A stretch of 5,971 nt of DNA, from assembly GCA_029938745.1 (NCBI GenBank), contig JAOZUJ010000058.1, positions 1 to 5,971 of the forward strand. The letters are read 5' to 3'. Position 1 is the first letter of the stretch. Every line of letters starts with the position of its first letter. The translations under genes and the position numbers were made by a program. The notes under the pieces were generated by a model that was given only the letters and a program-made list of their open reading frames with translations, was not told where the DNA came from and searched no databases. Below, one piece after another: positions 1 to 5,971 of this stretch. The stretch is from Candidatus Moraniibacteriota bacterium (GTDB taxonomy: Bacteria > Patescibacteriota > Minisyncoccia > Moranbacterales > GCA-2747515).

Positions 1-1598
1 TCATACAATGCTCCAGTAAGTCGCATATTACCACTGATGTGCAATTTTTGTGTTGGTGTTGATGTTCCTATTCCAACATTTCCTGCAAAATAATTTACAG
101 AATTTGCACCGAGTGAGTAGATGTTAAATCCGTCATTTGTTGCAACACCTGATTGGTCGTTAATATACAAACCGTAAATATTTGTCATTGAACTTGTATC
201 ACGTGTTTGCGGTGTATGTATATTTATGCCACGGACATTTGTTGTTATACCAGAATCATTTGTACGCATCTCAATATCAATGCCATACGCATTTGTCATT
301 GTCCCTGAGTTACCCACAAAAGAATCAAAACCGTAAGCATTTGTAATAGAACCTGCTACACTATTATTTCCAACCTGTCCTAGTACACCAACAGCGTCTT
401 CCACTAATCCTGTACCATCATTTCCTACAAATACAGTGTCGCCAATCATAGCATCAACAAAACCAGATCCTTGATGCATATTCATACTAATATTACCTCC
501 CACCAAACCAAAGTCCTGTGTATTATTCAATGCTGTGGTCATAATATTAAAATTGGACAAATAGAAACTAGCTGGAGCATCTACACTTGGATCCAACTCA
601 ATTACATTACTTATACCAGAATTGAAAAATGATGTTGTATCAGTAATCGACTCTGAAACAGAAACTACAGCAGACATTGGTGGCGCCGGCCCTCCAAATA
701 TTGGCAAAGTTGTTCCATCAATAATAGCGCTATTTCCAAAGGCACTATGCCCTGTCGTGTTTTGATTGCCATTAACTGTGAGGAGATTGCCTGGTGCATT
801 CGTGCCGAGTCCAAGTCTATTATTGTTATCATCCCAAAAAAGATTTGCATTGTCTTCTGTGGGAGCGCCTGTCATAGAATCTGCAAAAAACAGTGAACCT
901 GCCATCCCTGTGTGTGAAAGAGCTGAAGGATCTATATAGCTCAAATTACCAGTTCCATCAGTCTGTACTAATTGTCCAGCTATTCCATAATCACTTGGCG
1001 TGTCTGTGAGTCCTGCAAAAGTCATGCTTGCTGGCGGAATAGCAGTCCACACGCCATTGCTCATGCCATACAGATTATTATCATCTGGCACGCTATTTGC
1101 TGCTGCAGTACCACAACTCCAATGACCGTCATCTTTATTCCAATAGAGCATTTCTCCATTATTTTTACATTGTATTGTCCCAGCGCTTGATACTTTTACA
1201 CTACCGCCAAGATCATTGAAGACGACTTTTGTTGATTTCCGACATTCCCATTGATCTCTTCCTTTTTGCCATTGCAATATGTGATCATCTTTTACACACT
1301 TGAGAAATCCATCAACAATTTCCACCGAATTTTCTTCAAATCTAAAATTTGGCAATGCGTGCACTTCTTTTCCTATATATATATTTTCTATTGTATTATT
1401 TGAAGATTGCTCTACAGATTGTTGTCCTTGCTCTTGCGTTGATTGTTCTGCATTCACACGTATTTGATCAACAAAAATCACAACCATCAGCGTAATTACT
1501 AATGCTGTTGCTACTGTTTTGAAACTATGTTGTTTTTTTACTCTTTTTGTTATTGCATTCACTAACTGTTCTTTGTATCTGTTTTTCTTTTTATCCAT
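1..1598 (-). CDS. N-terminal part of a secreted or anchored tail-fibre-like surface protein (3' end missing)
   Basis: The ATG is at 1596-1598 and the frame stays open to the left edge (532 complete codons, no stop). Residues 1-27 are strongly basic, with Lys-rich stretches, 28-43 are hydrophobic (TVATALVITLMVVIFV), and 'VNA' at 48-50 fits a signal peptidase I site; an uncleaved anchor is also possible. Two modules with identical spacing C-x8-W-x6-W-x-C follow (Cys101/119 and Cys144/162), then a 'FAGLTDTPSDYG' segment typical of phage-fibre-like proteins, a 'RLGLGTNAP' motif after Trp255, a Ser/Asp-rich linker, short YG repeats (about 416-497) and 'NVGIGTSTP' near 508. The last residues, GNMRLTGALYD, match GNMRVTGAYYD of the other frame (4609-4630 region). 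An in-frame GTG at 1608-1610 is an alternative start, 12 bases after AAGGA (1623-1627); that site is 24 bases from the ATG. Function beyond surface display is unknown. It is probably the head of a protein like the one at 1740-5971. Confidence 0.9.
   Translation of the reverse strand, partial: MDKKKNRYKEQLVNAITKRVKKQHSFKTVATALVITLMVVIFVDQIRVNAEQSTQEQGQQSVEQSSNNTIENIYIGKEVHALPNFRFEENSVEIVDGFLKCVKDDHILQWQKGRDQWECRKSTKVVFNDLGGSVKVSSAGTIQCKNNGEMLYWNKDDGHWSCGTAAANSVPDDNNLYGMSNGVWTAIPPASMTFAGLTDTPSDYGIAGQLVQTDGTGNLSYIDPSALSHTGMAGSLFFADSMTGAPTEDNANLFWDDNNNRLGLGTNAPGNLLTVNGNQNTTGHSAFGNSAIIDGTTLPIFGGPAPPMSAVVSVSESITDTTSFFNSGISNVIELDPSVDAPASFYLSNFNIMTTALNNTQDFGLVGGNISMNMHQGSGFVDAMIGDTVFVGNDGTGLVEDAVGVLGQVGNNSVAGSITNAYGFDSFVGNSGTMTNAYGIDIEMRTNDSGITTNVRGINIHTPQTRDTSSMTNIYGLYINDQSGVATNDGFNIYSLGANSVNYFAGNVGIGTSTPTQKLHISGNMRLTGALY
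110..353 (-). repeat. Short 'TNxYGxxI' repeats of about 14-23 residues
   Basis: About residues 416-497 of the left-edge frame read ITNAYGFDSF, MTNAYGIDIEM, TTNVRGINIHT, MTNIYGLYIND and ATNDGFNIYSL, each separated by a Gly/Ser/Asn-rich turn. Regular spacing of short strands and turns suggests a beta-helix or beta-fibre segment leading into the VGIGTSTP motif at the left edge. The copies are diverged at DNA level. Confidence 0.75.
1113..1298 (-). repeat. Two tandem Cys/Trp modules, C-x8-W-x6-W-x-C, in the N-terminal region
   Basis: Cys101-Trp110-Trp117-Cys119 (codons 1242-1298) and Cys144-Trp153-Trp160-Cys162 (1113-1169) have exactly the same spacing. They are related to, but longer than, the C-x7-W-x4-W-x-C modules of the other frame. 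They lie shortly after the signal segment, and I saw no further cysteine in the rest of this frame, which supports within-module disulfides. The role is unknown. Confidence 0.82.
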
Positions 1599-1629
1599 AA
1601 AGTAATGCACTAATTCTTATGTTCCTTAT

Positions 1630-1658
1630 ATTATATCACTTTTTATTATTTTACAAAA
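1630..1658 (-). promoter_or_regulatory. Predicted promoter with extended -10 for the frame starting at 1598
   Basis: On the minus strand TGATATAAT (1630-1638) contains a perfect TATAAT with the TGn extension. A weak -35-like TTTTGT (1653-1658) lies 17 bases upstream. Transcription would begin near 1623, giving a leader of about 25 bases before the ATG. AAGGA at 1623-1627 would fall at or before that start, so translation may depend little on a Shine-Dalgarno site. The surroundings are very AT-rich, which raises the chance of a false match. Confidence 0.55.
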
Positions 1659-1677
1659 GTCTTTTATATTTTTAACA

Positions 1678-1705
1678 TTAATTACCCATTTAAATGGGTA
1701 ATTAA
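1678..1705. promoter_or_regulatory. Perfect 28-base palindrome, TTAATTACCC/ATTTAAAT/GGGTAATTAA
   Basis: All 14 base pairs around the centre at 1691/1692 match. It begins 35 bases after the stop of the large frame and lies about 20 bases upstream of the predicted -35 of the next. The CCC/GGG pairs are the only GC in it. As RNA it could form a hairpin ending the upstream transcript, but no clear U-run follows on either strand, so an operator-like dyad is equally possible. Confidence 0.9.
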
Positions 1706-1720
1706 ATATATATTTAATTA
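1699..1720. promoter_or_regulatory. Second perfect palindrome (22 bases, all A/T), overlapping the first
   Basis: TAATTAAATAT/ATATTTAATTA is perfectly symmetric around 1709/1710 and shares 1699-1705 with the 28-base palindrome. TAATTA occurs four times in the gap (1679, 1699, 1715, 1723), so alternative dyads can form, including TAATTA-TG-TAATTA at 1715-1728. With only A/T this could partly be composition, but the exact interlocking is notable. Confidence 0.85.
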
Positions 1721-1739
1721 TGTAATTAATCACTTATTT

Positions 1740-4700
1740 TTATTCTTGTGATTGTTCATTAACGATAAACCAGCTAAATTCTAGAACCTTCTCCGTGTTA
1801 TCAGAACGGGAAACAATAAATTCGCTACAATTTTCTCCGTCATCATCACAAACGATTTCTAAGACAGACAATGATTGTGCAGGTGCATTGTATGGTGTGA
1901 CAAATACAAGACTATTTTTTGTAATAGCTGTAGTTGAGATATCTGTCACAAGCGCATTTTCCTCAAATGTGCCGTGTCCTGCAATTGGTGCATCAGAATC
2001 TGAGGCAATCTGCACATCACCAACAACAAGTGTATCAATCATGGCTTCATCTGCCACGATCTTTGTTGCATTCACCACTCCCTCCAATGTCAGATCTCCC
2101 GCATCATCTGTGTAGACTAATTTATCCTCATCAAGCACAAGTAAGATACTCATCATACTTTGTTGCAATTCATCAATTGCATTTACCTCTGATTGTATCG
2201 TATCAATCCTCTCGTTAAGAACATCAATCAAATTTGCTTGAATATCTACATCATTTCGCAGAGTTAAAATATCATTTTCATTTTCTCCCATGCCACTTTG
2301 AGCTTGCTCTAATAACTGAGATGCCGTCAAGAATTGTGTATCCGCTGAATCTTGTAACTGTGTGAGCGTTGAAATATTTTCATCTGTTTTTAATGTGTTT
2401 GATGTAATGCTCACATTTTGTTCTTGAATTGCATTTATTGTTGCCATTTGCATATTAAGTCCGTATTTTACTCTCTTGTATCCATCGCTCTCGTCTTCCG
2501 TAACCCAATCAGGATAAATTTGTTCAAGTTCTTGTGCAATGAAACCATAATTTACACCAAGTGATCCATATTTTTCATCAATAAATGAAAATGTTGATGG
2601 ATTTAATTGTAAGAGTTTTTCTAGTGAGTTTTCTATTGGTTGAATATTTTCTTTAAGTCTCACATCTGATGCACATGTTCCCGCCACGCAAGAGCCCACA
2701 TCACGATAACCACCACCTGTCATATTGATATCACCACCGCCAATTTCAAGTTTGTATGCTGGTGATGTATCACCGATACCCACTCTACCAGAACCATGAA
2801 TCACCATCCTATTATAATTTCCTGTTGAAAAACCAATTATATCATTTCCTACTAAATACATACCTGTATTTGTATCACCAGAAAATGAATGACTAGGCGA
2901 ACTTGGGGAGCCTCCACCTGAACGTAAATATGCACCTGCAATCACATTACTCGCTGAGATATTACTGCTTGACGATAGGGCCGTAACATGAACACCAGAA
3001 CTATTTAATGTCATTCTATTATAATTACCCGTAGAAAAACCAAGTACATTATCACTTACTCGATACATTCCCGTATTGTAATCACCAGAAAAAGTATGAC
3101 TTGGCGAACTTGGTGATCCATTAGCCGTTCGGATACTCGAACCCGTTGTCATTATTCCATTTGCTGAGATAGTGCCACTTGATGATAATGCGGAGACACT
3201 CACGCCAGATGAGTTAATAGTCATTCTGTTATAATTTCCTGTTGAAAAGCCAATGGCATCAGAACCAACTCGATACATACCTGTATTATAATCGCTTGCA
3301 AATGTAAGACTTGGTGCGCTTGATGAGCCATTACCTGCTCGCATAGCAGAGCCTGTAATGATTCCCGTTGCTGTTATAGTACCGCCTGTTGATAAGGATG
3401 ACACACTTACCCCTGAAGAATTTATTGTCATTTTATTATAGTTTCCTGCAGAAAATCCGATTGCATCACCTCCAGCTAAATACATTCCTGTATTTGTGTC
3501 ACCAGAAAATGTATGACTTGGTGAACTTGATGAACCATTAATCGTATAAATTCTTGAACCTGTTAGTGCTCCTGTTGCTGAAATATTACCACCTGTTGAT
3601 AAGGATGACACACTTACCCCTGAAGAATTTATTGTCATTTTATTATAGTTTCCTGCAGAAAAACCAATTGCATCACTTCCGGCTGAATACATTCCTGTAT
3701 TGTAGTCACCAGAAAATGTATGACTTGGTGAACTTGATGAGCCACCACCAGTACGCATAGCAGAGCCTGTAATGATTCCCGTTGCTGTAATAGTGCGTCC
3801 CGTTGATAAAGCATATACATTTACACCTGAAGCATTAACGGTCATCCGATTGACATTTCCTGCAGAAAAACCAATTGCATCACTTCCGGCTGAATACATT
3901 CCTGTATTGTAGTCACCAGAAAATGTATGACTTGGTGAACTTGATGAGCCACCACCAGTACGCATAGCAGAGCCTGTAATGATTCCCGTTGCTGTAATAG
4001 TGCGTCCCGTTGATAAAGCATATACATTTACACCTGAAGCATTAACGGTCATCCGATTGACATTTCCTGCAGAAAAACCAAGGGAATCAGAACCAACTCG
4101 ATACATACCTGTATTTGTGTCACCAGAAAATGTATGACTTGGTGAACTTGATGAGCCATTAATTGTTTTTATCGGTACTGATGAAAGAGTAAAATTTCCA
4201 CTAACAACAAGATTTGGAATTGTCACACCAGAATTATTAACTGTCATTTTGTTAACATTACCAGTTGTAAAACCAATGGAATCACTACCCGTCCTATACA
4301 TACCCGTGTTTGTATCACCTATAAATGTATATGCTGGTGCGCTAGCACTCCCGCTATTATTTCGCACAGTGCCTGTGACACCAATATCCAGATTATTACT
4401 AGAAATTACCCAGTCACCATCAGCAGCTCCAGCAACAGCATTGTCAACTGCACAAATCCATGTACTACCATCCCATTTCGCAACTTGTCCAGCAGAACAT
4501 GAGAGATTTGCCAGTGTATCTGTATTACTATTTGGCACATCAATCCAATCTGTGCCAGTTATGGTTGACGAGAGCATCTGTCCTGCCGTACCTACTTCAT
4601 TATTAGAATCATAATATGCACCTGTGACACGCATATTTCCACTGACATGTAATTTTTGAGATGGCAGTGTCGTACCAATTCCAACATCGCCTGCGGTAAT

Positions 4701-5971
4701 TGTTACCACATCATTTCCAGATTCCCCAAGTCGTAATTCTTGATTTTGATTTTGCAATCGTACAATATTTGTAATGTCATTCCACAGCGTCCTATTATTT
4801 CCACCACCAATGCCTTCGAGCATTATGCCATATGCATTATCAATAAGGATATCTCCACCAGAAACATCCAGTAATTCTTCAGGAGACGCTGTGCCAATTC
4901 CAACAGTATTCACATTATCAAAATATGCTTGTGTATTATCAACTATCAAATGTCCCGCCAACGCCCCAAGATTCCCAACAGTGCCTGTATATGTTCCTAT
5001 AGTAATTTGACCCGCAGCTGACATTGTTAACCGCGCACCGCCTGCAACATCCACAACTTGATTATTATCATCAAGACCGCTGAGTAAATTAAAATTACCA
5101 AATCCATCGTGCACAGTAATAAATGCATGTCCATCATCAAATCGAATGCCTTTTCCGGCGCCATTACCAGCAACATCCAACGCATATACAGGACTTGATG
5201 TTCCTATACCAACTCTACCCATCATATAACTGTCCCCCGTCCCATCAACTTCTAAATGATTTACTGTTTTGACTGCTCCATCTTGTTCTACTCGCAATCT
5301 CTCGCTACCACCTGAGCTCATTACTCTAAATATTGCATCACCTATGCCAGGATTTGTAAGTGCTCTGAGAGTAAGTCCGGCCTCAGGATATACAGCGTCA
5401 CTCGCTGCCAATTCAATAATTGCGTTTGCATTTTCTGTATCAGTAAAAAATATACTATTTTCATTTATCGTCACATCTCCGGCGATATCCAATGCTGACA
5501 GTGGATTTGATTTATTGATCCCAACAAACCCATCTCCTTTGATAAAAAATGTATCTCGTGGAGTGCCTGCAACATCAGTCCGCACTGCAAACGCATTTGT
5601 ACCACTCCCACTACCATCAGTTTCAACCAGTAATCCATGTCCAGCTGCATTTTGATCATTAACCACTTGTGCTACGTAAGCACTGCTCACATTACCATAA
5701 ACATCAAAAATTGTACTTGGAGTACTCAGTCCAATTCCAACATTACCTGCCACACCACTATAAAGATCTGATCCTGATGCAATCCAATCAAGGTCATTTA
5801 CATCATTGTCTACTGCACAGACCCATATGCTACCATCCCACTTTGCGACTTCATCAATCGCACACGAAAGACTTGCGAGAGTATCAGCCCCACTATTAGT
5901 AATCCAATCAGTACCTGTTGCAGTTGCTGAAAGAATTTGACCTAATGTACCAGCTTCATTATTTGAATCAT
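1740..5971 (-). CDS. Giant repeat surface/tail-fibre-like protein with C-terminal Peptidase_S74 domain (5' end missing)
   Basis: The frame is open from the right edge to a TAA at 1740-1742, giving 1409 complete codons; residue 1 here is the Asp at 5967-5969. No start is visible: the GTG at 5751-5753 is an internal Val inside a VGIG motif, and the frame continues upstream with matching module sequence. Order of parts: Cys/Trp module (Cys36, Cys51); VGI(G/N) motifs of the type 'NVGIGTxxPxxxLDVxGN' (about residues 75-440); second Cys/Trp module (Cys491, Cys506); eight 69-residue Ser/Thr/Gly/Asn-rich repeats (about 537-1061); a last 'RVGIGDTSP' motif; Peptidase_S74 from Ser1101; coiled coil (about 1175-1275); and a beta-rich end with 'NSLVFVTP' and 'FSWFIVN'. 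It is likely a secreted, probably trimeric fibre on the cell surface. Family knowledge says S74 domains chaperone trimerisation and then cleave themselves. Ligand and host are unknown. It may be the 3' part of the same gene, or a paralogue, of the frame at 1-1598. Confidence 0.93.
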   Translation of the reverse strand, partial: DSNNEAGTLGQILSATATGTDWITNSGADTLASLSCAIDEVAKWDGSIWVCAVDNDVNDLDWIASGSDLYSGVAGNVGIGLSTPSTIFDVYGNVSSAYVAQVVNDQNAAGHGLLVETDGSGSGTNAFAVRTDVAGTPRDTFFIKGDGFVGINKSNPLSALDIAGDVTINENSIFFTDTENANAIIELAASDAVYPEAGLTLRALTNPGIGDAIFRVMSSGGSERLRVEQDGAVKTVNHLEVDGTGDSYMMGRVGIGTSSPVYALDVAGNGAGKGIRFDDGHAFITVHDGFGNFNLLSGLDDNNQVVDVAGGARLTMSAAGQITIGTYTGTVGNLGALAGHLIVDNTQAYFDNVNTVGIGTASPEELLDVSGGDILIDNAYGIMLEGIGGGNNRTLWNDITNIVRLQNQNQELRLGESGNDVVTITAGDVGIGTTLPSQKLHVSGNMRVTGAYYDSNNEVGTAGQMLSSTITGTDWIDVPNSNTDTLANLSCSAGQVAKWDGSTWICAVDNAVAGAADGDWVISSNNLDIGVTGTVRNNSGSASAPAYTFIGDTNTGMYRTGSDSIGFTTGNVNKMTVNNSGVTIPNLVVSGNFTLSSVPIKTINGSSSSPSHTFSGDTNTGMYRVGSDSLGFSAGNVNRMTVNASGVNVYALSTGRTITATGIITGSAMRTGGGSSSSPSHTFSGDYNTGMYSAGSDAIGFSAGNVNRMTVNASGVNVYALSTGRTITATGIITGSAMRTGGGSSSSPSHTFSGDYNTGMYSAGSDAIGFSAGNYNKMTINSSGVSVSSLSTGGNISATGALTGSRIYTINGSSSSPSHTFSGDTNTGMYLAGGDAIGFSAGNYNKMTINSSGVSVSSLSTGGTITATGIITGSAMRAGNGSSSAPSLTFASDYNTGMYRVGSDAIGFSTGNYNRMTINSSGVSVSALSSSGTISANGIMTTGSSIRTANGSPSSPSHTFSGDYNTGMYRVSDNVLGFSTGNYNRMTLNSSGVHVTALSSSSNISASNVIAGAYLRSGGGSPSSPSHSFSGDTNTGMYLVGNDIIGFSTGNYNRMVIHGSGRVGIGDTSPAYKLEIGGGDINMTGGGYRDVGSCVAGTCASDVRLKENIQPIENSLEKLLQLNPSTFSFIDEKYGSLGVNYGFIAQELEQIYPDWVTEDESDGYKRVKYGLNMQMATINAIQEQNVSITSNTLKTDENISTLTQLQDSADTQFLTASQLLEQAQSGMGENENDILTLRNDVDIQANLIDVLNERIDTIQSEVNAIDELQQSMMSILLVLDEDKLVYTDDAGDLTLEGVVNATKIVADEAMIDTLVVGDVQIASDSDAPIAGHGTFEENALVTDISTTAITKNSLVFVTPYNAPAQSLSVLEIVCDDDGENCSEFIVSRSDNTEKVLEFSWFIVNEQSQE
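1743..2130 (-). other. C-terminal beta-rich domain ending in FSWFIVN
   Basis: Residues about 1280-1409 start with 'TLEGVVNATKIVADEAMIDTLVVGDVQIA', here quoted in pieces as TLEGVVNATKIVADEA and MIDTLVVGDVQIA, and go on to 'NSLVFVTP', 'EFIVSRSD' and 'FSWFIVNEQSQE' before the stop. This alternation of strand-like stretches looks like a small beta domain. I recall similar ends (nSxvFVTP...FdWwIVN) in surface proteins of Patescibacteria, where they sit at the extreme C-terminus; no search was run. Two cysteines (C-x6-C in the 'CDDDGENC' stretch) could pair. It may be a sorting or capping domain, but its role is unknown. Confidence 0.6.
2145..2450 (-). other. Predicted coiled-coil stalk after the S74 domain
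   Basis: Residues about 1175-1275 have hydrophobic residues at heptad spacing, clearest in 'DILTLRNDVDIQANLIDVL' and 'ERIDTIQSEVNAIDELQQSM', with Gln, Asn, Asp and Glu between them and a Gly-containing break (QSGMGEN). It directly follows the S74 domain, where relatives also often carry helices, and fits a trimeric assembly. The call comes from reading the sequence by eye, without a coiled-coil predictor. Confidence 0.7.
2420..2669 (-). other. Peptidase_S74 / intramolecular chaperone auto-processing domain (inside the large CDS)
   Basis: This domain begins at 'SDVRLKENI' (Ser1101 codon 2667-2669, Lys1106 codon 2652-2654) and contains 'YGFIAQELEQIYPDWV', the two signature blocks of Peptidase_S74. 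In characterised phage endosialidase and tail-fibre relatives, a Ser and a Lys five residues later form the self-cleavage dyad, and the cut falls just before the Ser; both residues are present here with that spacing. The predicted released fragment would be 309 residues. This is longer than the usual chaperone tail because a coiled coil and a further C-terminal domain follow. Cys1094 and Cys1099 (C-x4-C) sit directly before the site. Activity is inferred from the motif, not shown. Confidence 0.87.
2787..4361 (-). repeat. Eight-copy coding tandem repeat, period 207 bases (69 residues)
   Basis: The unit core is 'GSSSSPSHTFSGDxNTGMY', then 'GSDxIGFSxGNxNRMTxNxSG', then a variable Ser/Thr/Ala-rich linker. 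The Met codon of the GMY motif falls at 4299, 4104, 3897, 3690, 3483, 3276, 3066 and 2859, giving steps of 195, 207, 207, 207, 207, 210 and 207 bases, all multiples of three, so copy number can change without breaking the frame. The first copy (near 4300) is most diverged and has a different linker. The last copy runs straight into a VGIG motif and the S74 domain. The array has few charged residues, as expected of a beta-fibre shaft or display region. Confidence 0.96.
3649..4062 (-). repeat. Perfect 207-base direct duplication inside the repeat array
   Basis: Copies 3649-3855 and 3856-4062 read identical base for base, and identity at offset 207 continues to 3874/4081, a run of 226 matching positions. 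The flanking mismatches are g3648 against a3855 and t3875 against g4082. The other units differ at many synonymous and non-synonymous sites, so this pair is the youngest event in the array. The breakpoints lie in the 'tttcctgcagaaaaacca' stretch (codons for the FSAGN part), which several copies share, as expected for unequal crossing-over or replication slippage. Confidence 0.95.
4452..4499 (-). repeat. Cys/Trp module, C-x7-W-x4-W-x-C (internal copy)
   Basis: The segment reads C-SAGQVAKWDGSTWI-C (Cys491 to Cys506), with AVDN after it. It lies between the GIGTTLP motif with its GNMRVTGAYYDSNNEVG tail and the start of the 69-residue repeat array, so it marks the boundary between head-like and shaft-like parts. 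It is the intact reference for the module that is split between the two window ends. Confidence 0.87.
5817..5864 (-). repeat. Cys/Trp module, C-x7-W-x4-W-x-C (copy near the right edge)
   Basis: The segment reads C-AIDEVAKWDGSIWV-C (Cys36 to Cys51) and is followed by AVDN. It matches the copy at 4452-4499 with conserved AKWDGS and the same cysteine spacing, and the preceding TDW...DTLA...LS stretch is also shared. The paired cysteines around two tryptophans suggest a small disulfide-closed loop in an exported protein. No function is known to me. Confidence 0.85.

Noticed and set aside
1678..1705. A firm rho-independent terminator
   Set aside because: The hairpin is perfect, but neither strand has a clear run of T directly after it and the stem is mostly A/T, so I list it only as a palindrome.
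3635..4027. Two minus-strand 61-codon frames with nearly the same sequence
   Set aside because: They are out-of-frame readings of the identical 207-base repeat units, not genes. Their near-identity only reflects the duplication.
2787..4361. CRISPR array or intergenic satellite
   Set aside because: The period is 207 bases, with no short repeat/spacer alternation, and the array is one continuous coding frame.
4249..5655. Plus-strand open frames of 78-128 codons (for example 4249-4614, 4774-5010, 5269-5655)
   Set aside because: They lie antisense inside the strongly supported minus-strand gene and have no recognisable domain. A Ser/Gly/Thr/Asn-rich gene leaves such open frames on its opposite strand.
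5751..5753. GTG as the start codon of the large gene
   Set aside because: It encodes the Val of 'GVAGNVGIG'. The frame continues upstream to the right edge with a recognisable Cys/Trp module, so the true start is elsewhere.
1740..5971. A true phage tail-fibre gene, making this a prophage
   Set aside because: No other phage gene is visible and the related frame has an N-terminal signal or anchor segment, which fits a cell-surface protein better. A phage origin of the domains remains possible.

Overview
The window is AT-rich and is read almost entirely on the minus strand. It holds two open reading frames, each cut by a window edge, separated by a 141-base gap (1599-1739). No RNA gene, CRISPR array, insertion sequence, integrase or replication gene was found. 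Both frames encode one family of giant secreted or surface protein. They carry phage-tail-fibre-like 'VGIGTxxP...LxVxGN' beta motifs, cysteine/tryptophan mini-modules, Ser/Thr/Gly/Asn-rich repeats and, in the upstream frame, a Peptidase_S74 (intramolecular chaperone) domain followed by a coiled coil and a beta-rich C-terminal domain ending in 'FSWFIVN'. From general knowledge, this architecture and C-terminus recall surface proteins of Patescibacteria/CPR bacteria. That assignment is an inference. TGA behaves as a stop, because neither Gly-rich frame contains an in-frame TGA, which argues against the TGA=Gly code of Gracilibacteria and Absconditabacteria.

Layout in the direction of transcription: (1) 5971 to 1740 is the 3' part (at least 1409 codons) of a giant S74 protein. 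It starts inside a Cys/Trp module, passes five VGI(G/N) motifs and a second Cys/Trp module, runs through eight copies of a 69-residue repeat (two adjacent copies are identical at DNA level) and one more VGIG motif, then the S74 domain, a coiled coil and the C-terminal domain. (2) 1739 to 1599 holds two interlocking perfect AT-rich palindromes and a good extended -10 promoter. (3) 1598 to 1 is the 5' part (at least 532 codons) of a protein with an N-terminal signal or anchor segment, two Cys/Trp modules, a tail-fibre-like 'LTDTP' module, VGIG-type motifs and short YG repeats.

The main oddity is that the two window ends fit each other. The left-edge frame stops at '...GNMRLTGALYD' and the right-edge frame starts at 'DSNNEAGTLGQ...'. 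Overlapping the shared four end bases (TCAT) rebuilds, in frame and without a gap, the same module that lies intact at 4452-4695. Joined this way the sequence is a 5967-base circle, or one period of a tandem array, holding one complete 1941-residue gene: signal peptide at the start, S74/coiled coil/C-terminal domain at the end, and the 141-base gap as both promoter and 3' region. This could be a collapsed tandem array of near-identical surface-protein genes, an assembly-graph loop between two paralogues, or, least likely, a real small circle. The sequence alone cannot tell these apart.
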